The translations under genes and the position numbers were made by a program. A model generated the notes under the pieces. The model was given only the letters and a program-made list of their open reading frames with translations. It was not told where the DNA came from and made no database searches. DNA of 64,000 bases, from NCBI GenBank assembly GCA_900545545.1, contig UQZO01000001.1, positions 1-64,000 of the forward strand, given 5' to 3'. This DNA comes from an uncultured Subdoligranulum sp. (GTDB lineage: Bacteria > Bacillota > Clostridia > Oscillospirales > Ruminococcaceae). How positions within the stretch are numbered: position 1 is the first letter of the stretch; each line of letters begins with the position of its first letter. This document shows, one piece after another, positions 43,846 to 52,470 of this stretch.

Positions 43846-46269
43846 ATGAAAGTACCGTTCAGCTGGCTGAAACAGTATGTTGAAATTGACGTCACCGCCC
43901 AGGAGCTGGAGAAAAAGCTCTTTGACTGTGGCTTTGAGGTTGAGGAACTGATCGACCTGTCCGCGGACATCGACAAGGTCGTTGTCGGCGTTGTTACCGA
44001 GTGCGTCCCGCAGGAAGGCACGCACCTGCACATCTGCAAGGTGGACTGCGGTGAGTACGGCCATGATATTCAGATCTCCACCGGTGCGGCCAATGTCTAC
44101 CAGGGTATGCACACGCCTGCCGCTCTGGACGGCTCCACGCTGCCCGGCGGTATCAAGATCAAGGCCAAACCCCTGATGGGCATTGAGTCCAACGGTATGC
44201 TTTGCAGCGGCGAGGAACTGGGCCTGAACGAGGACCTGTACCCGGGTTCCGAGGTCTACGGCCTTCTCGACCTGCCCAAGGACACCGTCCCCGGTACGCC
44301 CATCCAGCAGGTGGTGGGGCTTGATGACTATATCTTCGATATCGCCGTCACCTCCAACCGCCCCGACTGCCAGAGCGTCCTCGGCATTGCCCGCGAGGTG
44401 GCCGCCACCCTGGGCAAACCGCTGAAGATGCCCGCCACGGATTACACCGAGTCCTCCACCACCGATCCGCGTCTGTCCATCACCGTGGAGGCGCCGGATC
44501 TCTGCCCGCGGTATATCGGCCACTATGTCCACAACATCACGCCGGGCCCCTCGCCCCGCTGGATGCGCCGTCAGCTGGCACTGTGCGGTCTGCGCAGCAT
44601 CTCCAACGTGGTGGATATCACCAACTATGTCATGCTGGAGATCGGCCAGCCCATGCATGCCTTTGATATGGACACGCTGGAAAGCTGCCAGATCATCGTG
44701 CGCCGTGCCAAGGATGGGGAAGAGATCACCACCCTGGACGGAAAGGAGTTCAAGCTGACCCCCAACAACCTGGTCATCTGCGACGGCAGCAAGCCGGTGG
44801 CGCTGGCCGGTGTCATGGGCGGCCTGAACAGCGAAATCAAGGACAGCACCACCCAGCTGCTCTTTGAGTCCGCCAAGTTCGCCCGGGACAACATCCGCAA
44901 AACGGCCCGCGGCCTCGGCCAGAACACCGATGCCTCCAGCCATTACGAGAAGGGCATTTCCGAGTACACTACCGAGCTGGGCATGGCTCGCGCCCTGCAC
45001 CTGATCCAGGAGCTGGGCTGCGGCGAAGTTACCGCCACCCATTTCGACTGCTCCGCCGGTGCACCCCGTGAAGGCAAGAAGTTCACCGCCACCATCAGCG
45101 GTATCAACGCCATCCTGGGCATCACGGTGCCCACCGATGTCGTGCTGGACATCCTGCGTCGCCTGCAGTTTGAAGTTACGCTGGAAGCGGACGGCGACAC
45201 CATGCAGGTGGTGGCACCCCGCTGGCGTGAAGACATCGAAGTCGGCGAGCCGGATCTGGCCGAGGAAGTCATCCGTGAGTATGGTTACGACCATATCAAG
45301 CCCACCTTCCTGAAGGCGGCTCAGGTCACCACCGGCGGCCTGACTGCGGAACAGAAGGCCCGCGCCAAGGCCAAGCGCGCCATGTGCGCCCAGGGCTTCT
45401 ATGAGGCGGAGACGCTGGCGTTCTACGCCGACGCCGATCTGGATATGCTCCACATTGCCCAGGATGCGCCCGAACGCAACGTCATCCGCATCCTGAACCC
45501 CATTTCCTCCAACCTGACGATCATGCGGCCGCTGCTGGCACCGTCTTTGCTCAACGTGGTGGTGGAAAACCTCAAGAAGGGCAACAACGACGGCCGCCTG
45601 TTCGAGCTGTCCAACATCTATATTCCGAAGCAGCAGCCCATCACCGAGCTGCCGGAAGAGCGCCTGCACCTGGGCTTTGCCGCCTGGGGCGATGGGGAAG
45701 ACTTCTTCACCGTCAAGGGCGCTGTGGAAGCGCTGGGCACGGCCTTCGGCACCGAACTGACGGTGGAGCGCGCCACCGATGTGGCCTGGCTGCATCCCGG
45801 TATCGCTGCCTACATCCTCTGCAACGGCGAGCGCATCGGTGTCTTCGGCAAGCTGGCCAACGATGTGACTTCGGAGCTTAAGCTGCCCAAGGACAGCCGC
45901 AGCAACCAGAACATTTACCTGGGCGAGATCGACTGGCCCAAGTTCCACGGTCTGGTGCCCAAGGCCCTGCATTACACGCCCATCCCGGAACTGGCTCCCG
46001 TCCAGCGCGACCTGGCCCTGGTTGCCCCCGAGGAGACCGAATGCGGTACCCTGATGGCCGAGATGCAGCGCGCCTGCAAGCAGCTCAGCAAGGTGGAACT
46101 GTTCGATATCTACCGCGGCGAGAAGCTGGGCGCCGGCAAGAAGAGCATGGCGTTCAGCCTCTACTTCCAGCCGGGCGACAAGGCGTTCACGCCGGACGAA
46201 ATCGACCGTTTCGTCAAGAAGATTCTCGGCAACCTGAAATTCAAACTCGGCATCGAGATCCGAGAGTGA
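43846..46269 (+). CDS. pheT: phenylalanine-tRNA ligase beta subunit
   Basis: An 807-residue subunit that completes the alpha2-beta2 enzyme. It shows the N-terminal EMAP-like tRNA-binding domain (residues 40-155), the B3/B4 editing domain with SNRPDC and NVVDITNYVMLE, the B5 fold, a catalytic-like core, and the C-terminal ferredoxin-fold anticodon domain. The start has GAGGGGGAAG upstream. Length is typical. Ends at a strong terminator. Confidence 0.97.
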   Translation: MKVPFSWLKQYVEIDVTAQELEKKLFDCGFEVEELIDLSADIDKVVVGVVTECVPQEGTHLHICKVDCGEYGHDIQISTGAANVYQGMHTPAALDGSTLPGGIKIKAKPLMGIESNGMLCSGEELGLNEDLYPGSEVYGLLDLPKDTVPGTPIQQVVGLDDYIFDIAVTSNRPDCQSVLGIAREVAATLGKPLKMPATDYTESSTTDPRLSITVEAPDLCPRYIGHYVHNITPGPSPRWMRRQLALCGLRSISNVVDITNYVMLEIGQPMHAFDMDTLESCQIIVRRAKDGEEITTLDGKEFKLTPNNLVICDGSKPVALAGVMGGLNSEIKDSTTQLLFESAKFARDNIRKTARGLGQNTDASSHYEKGISEYTTELGMARALHLIQELGCGEVTATHFDCSAGAPREGKKFTATISGINAILGITVPTDVVLDILRRLQFEVTLEADGDTMQVVAPRWREDIEVGEPDLAEEVIREYGYDHIKPTFLKAAQVTTGGLTAEQKARAKAKRAMCAQGFYEAETLAFYADADLDMLHIAQDAPERNVIRILNPISSNLTIMRPLLAPSLLNVVVENLKKGNNDGRLFELSNIYIPKQQPITELPEERLHLGFAAWGDGEDFFTVKGAVEALGTAFGTELTVERATDVAWLHPGIAAYILCNGERIGVFGKLANDVTSELKLPKDSRSNQNIYLGEIDWPKFHGLVPKALHYTPIPELAPVQRDLALVAPEETECGTLMAEMQRACKQLSKVELFDIYRGEKLGAGKKSMAFSLYFQPGDKAFTPDEIDRFVKKILGNLKFKLGIEIRE

Positions 46270-46281
46270 TCTTGCCGGAAT

Positions 46282-46319
46282 AAAAAACGCTGTGCATCGT
46301 TGGGTGCACAGCGTTTTTT
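46282..46319 (+). terminator. pheST terminator
   Basis: The stem AAAAACGCTGTGCA/TGCACAGCGTTTTT is followed by further T residues. Confidence 0.92.
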
Positions 46320-46337
46320 GCTGGGAAAACCCAAGAC

Positions 46338-46366
46338 TTGCATTTTTTGAGTAAACGGCGTATAGT
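46338..46366 (+). promoter_or_regulatory. promoter of the sortase B gene
   Basis: -35 TTGCAT (46338-46343), 17-bp spacer, -10 TATAGT (46361-46366). Confidence 0.78.
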
Positions 46367-46395
46367 AAAAACAAATTTGACAAGGAGAAAATGCC

Positions 46396-47292
46396 ATGGC
46401 CAAAATCCATCGCAGCGATGCACCGCAGTATACGCAAAATAAACCCCGGCCCGCTGCCCCCATGCCGGAAGAAGAACCGCATCTGCCGCAGGAAACAACA
46501 AAAAAGCCGTCCCCAGCCAAACCCCGGAAAAAACGCAGCAAGAGCGATTGGTTCTACAATATCGCCATGCTGGTGTGCCTGCTGGTTTTTCTGGTCAGCG
46601 GCGGAATCCTGGCCAAGCGCTATTTTGATGACCGCCAGGTGGAAAGTGAATTCTCGGATCTGCAAGCCCTTATTTCCACGGATACCGCGGCTACAGAGGA
46701 AACCGGAGAATCCAACAGTGCCAAGTTTGCGGCGCTGCGGGACCAGAACAGCGATTTCATCGGCTGGATCTCCATCGAGGATACCAACCTGAGTTTCCCG
46801 GTCATGTTCGCGCCGAGCAACAAGGATTTTTATCTGCGGCATGACTTCCAGAAGGAGTACAGCATCTACGGTGTGCCGTACCTGGACGAAAAAACCACGA
46901 TGGGCGCCAACGACCAGAGCGAAAACCTGGTCATCTACGGCCACAACATGAAGACGGGGACGATCTTCGGCTGCCTGACCGGTTACAAGGAGGCCGACTA
47001 TTACACCGAACACCCGGAGATTGAGTTTGATACCGTCTACGGTGACGGCACCTACGAAGTCTTTGCGGCCTTTGCCATCGATGTGGCGGCGGATACCAGC
47101 TTCCCGTACAACCAGTATATTGATATGGATGAGGCAACCTATAACGACTATGTGGACGAGGTGATCCGCCGCAGCGATGTGGACACCGGCATTCGCCCCA
47201 GTTACGGCGAACAGCTGCTGACCCTTTCCACCTGTGAGTATTCCAGCGAAAACGGTCGGTATGTGGTGGTGGCCCGCCGGGTAGAAGATTAA
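46396..47292 (+). CDS. class B sortase
   Basis: A 298-residue membrane transpeptidase. A charged N-terminal tail rich in Pro, Lys and Glu (residues 1-50) precedes one helix at 54-74. The class B signature is complete: H183 in IYGHNMK, catalytic C280 in LLTLSTCEYS, and the arginine in VVVARR near the C terminus. Class B sortases attach proteins with sorting signals such as NPQTN-type motifs to the wall, or build pili. No substrate gene with a sorting signal is adjacent, so targets lie elsewhere. Monocistronic. Confidence 0.94.
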   Translation: MAKIHRSDAPQYTQNKPRPAAPMPEEEPHLPQETTKKPSPAKPRKKRSKSDWFYNIAMLVCLLVFLVSGGILAKRYFDDRQVESEFSDLQALISTDTAATEETGESNSAKFAALRDQNSDFIGWISIEDTNLSFPVMFAPSNKDFYLRHDFQKEYSIYGVPYLDEKTTMGANDQSENLVIYGHNMKTGTIFGCLTGYKEADYYTEHPEIEFDTVYGDGTYEVFAAFAIDVAADTSFPYNQYIDMDEATYNDYVDEVIRRSDVDTGIRPSYGEQLLTLSTCEYSSENGRYVVVARRVED

Positions 47293-47370
47293 AAAAATGA
47301 ATTTTCAGAGATAAATACCTCATATAATTTTGCAAAGAGACGGCAAGGCGGTGCTAAACGGGTTTTACCC

Positions 47371-47399
47371 TTGCCGATTTTTCCAAATTGTGGTATGCT
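47371..47399 (+). promoter_or_regulatory. promoter of the putative small RNA
   Basis: -35 TTGCCG (47371-47376), 17-bp spacer, -10 TATGCT (47394-47399), in an otherwise gene-free gap. Confidence 0.6.
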
Positions 47400-47405
47400 G
47401 AATTG

Positions 47406-47505
47406 TGCGCAAGGACTCAAAAAGGTTCTTATGGTGTAAGAAACCGGAAAGGGAGAATGCGCGCGGCGGGCGGCCGTTGCCCTTGACGGCCGCCCGCTTT
47501 TTTTG
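47406..47505 (+). ncRNA. putative stand-alone small RNA
   Basis: A predicted transcript of about 100 nt in the sortase-glmS gap. It has a closing pairing GTGCGCA with TGCGCGC, an inner hairpin GGTTCTTA/TAAGAAACC, purine-rich internal-loop strands, and a strong terminator GGGCGGCCGT/ACGGCCGCCC followed by seven T. glmS has a separate promoter after it, so this is not simply its leader. I do not recognise the family. Confidence 0.55.
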
Positions 47506-47516
47506 CCTGAAACGGC

Positions 47517-47545
47517 TGGACATTTCAAGCTGAATCGAATATACT
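47517..47545 (+). promoter_or_regulatory. promoter of glmS
   Basis: -35 TGGACA (47517-47522), 17-bp spacer, -10 TATACT (47540-47545). The leader from about 47552 to 47624 is too short to hold a glmS ribozyme. Confidence 0.7.
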
Positions 47546-47624
47546 GGTAAGCAGTTCACTTATCTAAAGAAAACCGCAAGAAACATAAATTTGAATTATA
47601 GACCCAACAGGGAGGGACACGCCA

Positions 47625-49466
47625 ATGTGTGGAATCGTAGGTTTTACCGGAACAGCCCAGGCTGCACCGATTTTGTTGGACGGTCTGACCAAGCTGGAAT
47701 ACCGCGGTTATGACTCAGCCGGTCTGGCGGTACAGAATGCCGCCGGAAAAATCGAGGTCGTCAAGGCAAAGGGCCGTCTGAAGGTCCTGCACGAGATGAC
47801 CGACGGCGGCAACGCCGTGCAGGGCAGCTGCGGTATCGGCCATACGCGGTGGGCCACCCATGGGGAACCCTCGGTGGTCAATGCGCACCCCCATTATTCC
47901 CGCGACCAGAAAATCGCGGTGGTGCACAACGGCATCATCGAAAACTATCTGGAAATCAAGGAACGTCTTGTCAATCGCGGCTACGCCTTTGTGTCCCAGA
48001 CCGATACCGAAGTGGTGGCGCAGCTGTTGGATTACTACTATACCGGCGAGTCGGCCGGGGATGCACTGGATGCCATCTCCCGCATGATGCTCCATGTGCG
48101 CGGCTCCTATGCGCTGGGCATTCTGTTTGCCGACCAGCCCGGAACCCTCTACGCGGTGCGCAAGGACAGCCCGCTCATCGTCGGTCAGTGCGAGAACGGC
48201 TCCATCATTGCCTCCGATGTTCCGGCGCTGCTGAAGTACACCCGCACGGTCTACTATATCGACAATCTGGAAATCGCGCGTCTCACGCCGGATTCCATCG
48301 AGTTCTTCAACATCGACAAGGAACCTGTCACCCACGCGACCACCACCATCGAATGGGATGCCGAAGCAGCCGAAAAGGGCGGTTACGAGCATTTCATGAT
48401 GAAGGAAATCCATGAGCAGCCCGCCGCCGTGCGCGACACCATCTCGCCCCGCCTGAAGGACGGCAAGATCGATCTGTCGGAGCTGGCGCTGGATGAAGAA
48501 GCCATCCGTTCGGTGCGCCGCATCTACATCATCGGCTGCGGTTCTGCCTACCATGTGGGTATGGCGGCCCGGTATGTCTTTGAAAGCCTGGCCCGCCTGC
48601 CGGTGGAGGTGGACGTGGCCAGCGAGTTCCGGTATCGCAACCCGGTACTGGAAAAGGATTCCCTGGCGCTGGTCATCAGCCAGAGCGGCGAAACCGCCGA
48701 TACGCTGGCGGCGCTGCGGCTGTGCAAGGACCGTGGTGTGCGCACCATCGGCATTGTGAATGTGGTGGGCTCCAGCATCGCCCGGGAAGCCGACGCTACC
48801 ATGTACACCTGGGCCGGCCCCGAAATTTCGGTGGCCACCACCAAGGCGTACAGCACCCAGCTGGCGGCCTGCTATCTGCTGGCTACCGAGTTTGCCCGTG
48901 TGCGTGATACCCTGGCGGAAGGGCAGTACGAAACCCTGGTTGCCGAGATGGAAGCCCTGCCGGATAAGATCGAGAAGATCCTTGCCGACAAGGAACGCAT
49001 CCAGTGGTTTGCCAGCAAGTATGCCAACGCCAAGGACGCCTTCTTCATCGGCCGCGGGCTGGACTATGCCGTGGCGCTGGAAGGAAGCCTGAAATTCAAG
49101 GAGATCAGCTACATCCACTCCGAAGCCTTTGCGGCAGGGGAGATGAAGCACGGCCCCATCTCGCTGGTGGAAAACGGCACCCTGGTGGTGGGCATCCTGA
49201 CCCAGCCCGACCTGTTTGAAAAGAGCGTTTCCAACATGGTGGAGGTCAAGAGCCGCGGCGCCTTCCTGATGGGGCTGACGACCTACGGCAACTACAGTAT
49301 CGAGGATACCGCCGGTTTCACGGTGTATGTGCCCAAAACCGACCCGCATTTTGCCACCAGCCTGGCGGTGATTCCGCTGCAGCTGCTGGCCTATTACGTC
49401 AGCTGCGCCAAGGGCCTGGACGTCGATAAGCCGCGCAATTTGGCCAAGAGCGTGACGGTTGAGTAA
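47625..49466 (+). CDS. glmS: glutamine-fructose-6-phosphate aminotransferase
   Basis: A 613-residue enzyme that makes glucosamine 6-phosphate, the entry point to peptidoglycan and amino-sugar synthesis. The glutaminase nucleophile is C2 in MCGIVGFTG; the class II amidotransferase domain (1-240) is followed by two SIS domains (ISQSGETADT; GRGLDYAVALEGSLKFKE) and the C-terminal DKPRNLAKSVTVE. GGGAGGG precedes the ATG. Upstream are its promoter and the putative small RNA. Confidence 0.97.
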   Translation: MCGIVGFTGTAQAAPILLDGLTKLEYRGYDSAGLAVQNAAGKIEVVKAKGRLKVLHEMTDGGNAVQGSCGIGHTRWATHGEPSVVNAHPHYSRDQKIAVVHNGIIENYLEIKERLVNRGYAFVSQTDTEVVAQLLDYYYTGESAGDALDAISRMMLHVRGSYALGILFADQPGTLYAVRKDSPLIVGQCENGSIIASDVPALLKYTRTVYYIDNLEIARLTPDSIEFFNIDKEPVTHATTTIEWDAEAAEKGGYEHFMMKEIHEQPAAVRDTISPRLKDGKIDLSELALDEEAIRSVRRIYIIGCGSAYHVGMAARYVFESLARLPVEVDVASEFRYRNPVLEKDSLALVISQSGETADTLAALRLCKDRGVRTIGIVNVVGSSIAREADATMYTWAGPEISVATTKAYSTQLAACYLLATEFARVRDTLAEGQYETLVAEMEALPDKIEKILADKERIQWFASKYANAKDAFFIGRGLDYAVALEGSLKFKEISYIHSEAFAAGEMKHGPISLVENGTLVVGILTQPDLFEKSVSNMVEVKSRGAFLMGLTTYGNYSIEDTAGFTVYVPKTDPHFATSLAVIPLQLLAYYVSCAKGLDVDKPRNLAKSVTVE

Positions 49467-49516
49467 AATTCATTGACCAATTAACCAAAAATTTCTATCG
49501 ATTTTTGGACATTATG

Positions 49517-49562
49517 CGCCCCGTTTGCCTCGTTTCCCACAAGACAAACGGGGCGGCTTTGT
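49517..49562 (+). terminator. glmS terminator
   Basis: The 11-bp stem CGCCCCGTTTG/CAAACGGGGCG with a 17-nt loop is followed by a T-rich stretch, overlapping the next promoter. Confidence 0.75.
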
Positions 49563-49570
49563 GTTATAAT
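49541..49570 (+). promoter_or_regulatory. promoter of the surface-glycan gene pair
   Basis: -10 TATAAT (49565-49570) with a modest -35 AAGACA (49541-49546) at 18 bp. Confidence 0.55.
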
Positions 49571-49636
49571 ACCTCTATATACAGCAATTTCCGATCCGTC
49601 GTGCCGGATCGATGGATATAAAAGGATCATATACAC

Positions 49637-51628
49637 ATGCAACAGGATTCCAAACAAATCATCAAGGGTCTGCCGCGGCGCATCCTGCTGATGCTGCTCG
49701 ACTGCGGACTGATCATTTTTTGCTATTGGCTGGCCGTTATGCTGCGTTTTGACAGCGGCGAGGCCTACCAGCGTGCCGAGATTCTTCGCGCCATGGCGCC
49801 CATGCTCTACTATGTGCTGCCAATCTATATGATCGTTTTCTGGTTCGGCGGCTTGTACGAAATCATGTGGGAGTATGCCGGCATGCGGGACCTGGCCCGT
49901 CTGACCTGTCTTTCCGGGTTGGCTACGGGCCTGATCATGCTCTTCGACCTCTTCTACCGAAGCCGTCCCATCAGTGGTTCGGTGCTGATCCTCGGCGCGG
50001 TATTCAATACGGCGGCCATTGCGGGAGTACGCTTTTTGTGGCGTCTTGTCAAAACCCTGCGGGACACCCGTGCCCATAAGCCGGAAAATCAGACCCCGCT
50101 GCTCATTGTGGGCGCGGGCAATGCGGGCGCCTGGGCGGTCAACCTCTGCAAGAACAAAAACCAGAGTTTCGGCAATCCCATCTGCATTGTGGACGACGAC
50201 CTGACCAAAAAAGGTCTGCGGGTGCAGGGTGTGCCGGTGCGCGGTACGATTTCTGACATTCCCGAGCTGGTCCGCAAATACCATATCATGGAAATCGTCA
50301 TCGCCATCACCACCCTCAAAGGCGATCGACTGAGCGAGATCATCAACCTCTGCAATTCCACCCACTGCCGCGTGCGGATGCTGTCCGACCCGCAGGCCGT
50401 GGACGAGAACGGCAACCCGGTGGCAGCCGGTTTCCGCGAACTGAACACCGCGGACTTCCTCTCCCGTGATGAGATTCAGCTCAACAATTCCCAGATTTCT
50501 GAGTATCTGCACGATAAGGTCGTGCTGGTCACGGGCGGCGGCGGTTCCATCGGCAGTGAACTCTGCCGCCAGATCATGCGGTACCAGCCCCGGCGCCTGC
50601 TGATCTTTGATATCTACGAAAACTGCGCCTACGAGCTGGAAACCGAGCTGCGCAACAAGTACGGTGCCGACGCGCCGGTCATTACCCTGATCGGTTCCAT
50701 CCGGGACAAGGAACGCCTGAATGAGGTGTTTGATACCTACCATCCGTCGGTGGTGTTCCATGCGGCGGCGCACAAGCATGTGCCGCTGATGGAGATCAGC
50801 CCGGCCGAAGCCGTCAAGAACAACGTTTTCGGCACCAAGAACTTGTTGACGGCGGCAGCCGAGCATGGCGTGGAGCGTTTTGTCCAGCTTTCCACCGACA
50901 AGGCCGTCAATCCCACCAACGTCATGGGCTGCACCAAGCGCCTGTGTGAGATGCTGATCCAGTCCTTTGACGGCGGCACCGACATGAAATGTATGGCGGT
51001 GCGCTTCGGCAACGTGCTGGGCAGCCACGGCAGCGTGATTCCGCTGTTTGAGGAACAGATCAAGAGCGGCGGCCCGGTGACCATCACCCACCCGGACATC
51101 GTGCGCTACTTCATGACCATCACCGAGGCGGCGCAGCTGGTTCTGCAGGCGGGCGGCCTTGCCCGGGGCGGCAGCATTTATGTGCTGGATATGGGCAAGC
51201 CGGTCAAGATCATGGACCTGGCCAACCGGCTGATTCGTTTTTACGGCTACGAGCCGGGGGTCAATATGCAGATCAAGATCACCGGTCTGCGCCCCGGTGA
51301 GAAGCTCTACGAGGAACTGCTCATGGACACCGAGCAGGACAAGATGCGCAAGACCGCCCATAACAAGATCTTTATCGCGCCGCCCATGCAGATCGACCTG
51401 GCCGATTTCTACAACGGCCTGCAGGCTTTGCAGGTGGCCGCCCACCACAACGATGACGCCGTGGTGGAATGTCTGCAGCATATGGTGCCCAGCTACCACC
51501 CCAACCGCCGCGTCCGGGCCGACCATACGGTGGTGGCCGTCAACGGCAATACGGGGCTTTTCTCTAAAGAAGAGCTGGAAAAGAAGCTGAACGAACGGCA
51601 AAGCGATACCGAAACGAAGGGAGAATAA
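49637..51628 (+). CDS. nucleotide-sugar 4,6-dehydratase, CapD/PglF type
   Basis: A 663-residue membrane protein. Four N-terminal helices (residues about 12-125) precede a CoA-binding-like Rossmann unit (LLIVGAGNAGAWAV) and the catalytic SDR domain (VLVTGGGGSIGSELC, FHAAAHKHVPLME, STDKAVNPTNVMGCTKRLCE). The family converts UDP-GlcNAc into 4-keto-6-deoxy sugars for surface polysaccharides or protein glycans. The sugar-phosphate transferase gene follows after 4 bp, so they form the start of a glycan pathway; the rest of the locus is not nearby. Confidence 0.93.
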   Translation: MQQDSKQIIKGLPRRILLMLLDCGLIIFCYWLAVMLRFDSGEAYQRAEILRAMAPMLYYVLPIYMIVFWFGGLYEIMWEYAGMRDLARLTCLSGLATGLIMLFDLFYRSRPISGSVLILGAVFNTAAIAGVRFLWRLVKTLRDTRAHKPENQTPLLIVGAGNAGAWAVNLCKNKNQSFGNPICIVDDDLTKKGLRVQGVPVRGTISDIPELVRKYHIMEIVIAITTLKGDRLSEIINLCNSTHCRVRMLSDPQAVDENGNPVAAGFRELNTADFLSRDEIQLNNSQISEYLHDKVVLVTGGGGSIGSELCRQIMRYQPRRLLIFDIYENCAYELETELRNKYGADAPVITLIGSIRDKERLNEVFDTYHPSVVFHAAAHKHVPLMEISPAEAVKNNVFGTKNLLTAAAEHGVERFVQLSTDKAVNPTNVMGCTKRLCEMLIQSFDGGTDMKCMAVRFGNVLGSHGSVIPLFEEQIKSGGPVTITHPDIVRYFMTITEAAQLVLQAGGLARGGSIYVLDMGKPVKIMDLANRLIRFYGYEPGVNMQIKITGLRPGEKLYEELLMDTEQDKMRKTAHNKIFIAPPMQIDLADFYNGLQALQVAAHHNDDAVVECLQHMVPSYHPNRRVRADHTVVAVNGNTGLFSKEELEKKLNERQSDTETKGE

Positions 51629-51632
51629 CGCC

Positions 51633-52259
51633 GTGTACCAACACTATATCAAACGCCTGCTGGACTTTGTCCTTTCCCTGGCGGCGGTCATTGTGCTGGC
51701 AATTCCTATGGGGATCATTGCCATCTGGATCAAGTGCGATTCCCCGGGGCCGGTGTTCTTCAAGCAGCGCCGTGTAGGGAAGGGGAAGACCCATTTCAAC
51801 ATTCTGAAATTCCGCACCATGCGGGGCGATACCCCCCACGATGTGCCCACCCATCTGCTTAAAAATGCCGACAGCTATATTACCAAAAGCGGTGCATTCC
51901 TGCGCAAGACCAGCCTGGATGAACTGCCGCAGATCTATAACATCCTCGTCGGGCAGATGAGCATCATCGGTCCGCGCCCGGCTTTGTACAACCAGTATGA
52001 TCTGATCGAGGCGCGGGACAAAGTCCACGCCAACGATATCCGCCCCGGCCTTACGGGCCTGGCGCAGGTCAACGGACGGGACGAACTGCCCATTGATGTC
52101 AAAGCCCGCTACGACGGGGAGTATGCAGCCCATCTGACCTTCGGCATGGATCTGAAAATCTTCTTCCACAGCTTCACGTACGTGTTCCAGCGGCGCGGTG
52201 TTGTGGAAGGCGGAACCGGCGCCATGAAGGATTCCCACGATACCCCGCCGTCAAAATGA
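51633..52259 (+). CDS. undecaprenyl-phosphate sugar phosphotransferase (PglC/WcaJ-like)
   Basis: A 208-residue initiating phosphoglycosyl transferase starting with GTG after GGGAG. One re-entrant helix is at residues 7-30; the catalytic core shows KQRRVGKGKTHFNILKFRTM, TSLDELPQIYNIL and GPRPALYNQYD, with the DE pair of this family in LDELPQ. It moves a sugar phosphate from a UDP sugar to undecaprenyl phosphate. With the dehydratase upstream it suggests a diamino- or deoxy-sugar first residue (inference). Confidence 0.94.
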   Translation: MYQHYIKRLLDFVLSLAAVIVLAIPMGIIAIWIKCDSPGPVFFKQRRVGKGKTHFNILKFRTMRGDTPHDVPTHLLKNADSYITKSGAFLRKTSLDELPQIYNILVGQMSIIGPRPALYNQYDLIEARDKVHANDIRPGLTGLAQVNGRDELPIDVKARYDGEYAAHLTFGMDLKIFFHSFTYVFQRRGVVEGGTGAMKDSHDTPPSK

Positions 52260-52269
52260 CGGACGTTTT

Positions 52270-52303
52270 ACCCCGCTGAAGCAGTGCCCGGCGGGGTGTT
52301 TTT
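52270..52303 (+). terminator. terminator of the glycan gene pair
   Basis: ACCCCGC pairs with GCGGGGT around a G/C-rich loop, followed by GTTTTT. Confidence 0.8.
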
Positions 52304-52355
52304 ATGGGCAAAACAATGTTGTACAAGAAAATATTGCTTTTTTCGTTAAAATATG

Positions 52356-52384
52356 TTGCAAAAGTCAACTCGATTGTGTAAAAT
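52356..52384 (+). promoter_or_regulatory. promoter of the PucR/CdaR-like regulator gene
   Basis: -35 TTGCAA (52356-52361), 17-bp spacer, -10 TAAAAT (52379-52384). Confidence 0.7.
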
Positions 52385-52470
52385 ATACATCAGGAGCTTT
52401 CTGTTTTCGGGCAGTTTACCAAAAGGCAATGTGCCAAAACACCCAAATGAACCAAAGGGGAGTCACAGAT

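Noticed and set aside
43768..47013. A minus-strand open frame of more than 1000 codons opposite pheT and srtB
   Set aside because: It is antisense to pheT and srtB, which have full motif support. It is low-complexity in composition and typical of GC-rich shadow frames.
47406..47624. glmS ribozyme upstream of glmS
   Set aside because: The leader after the glmS promoter is only about 70 nt and lacks the ribozyme core. The structured RNA before it ends in a terminator and does not show ribozyme landmarks.
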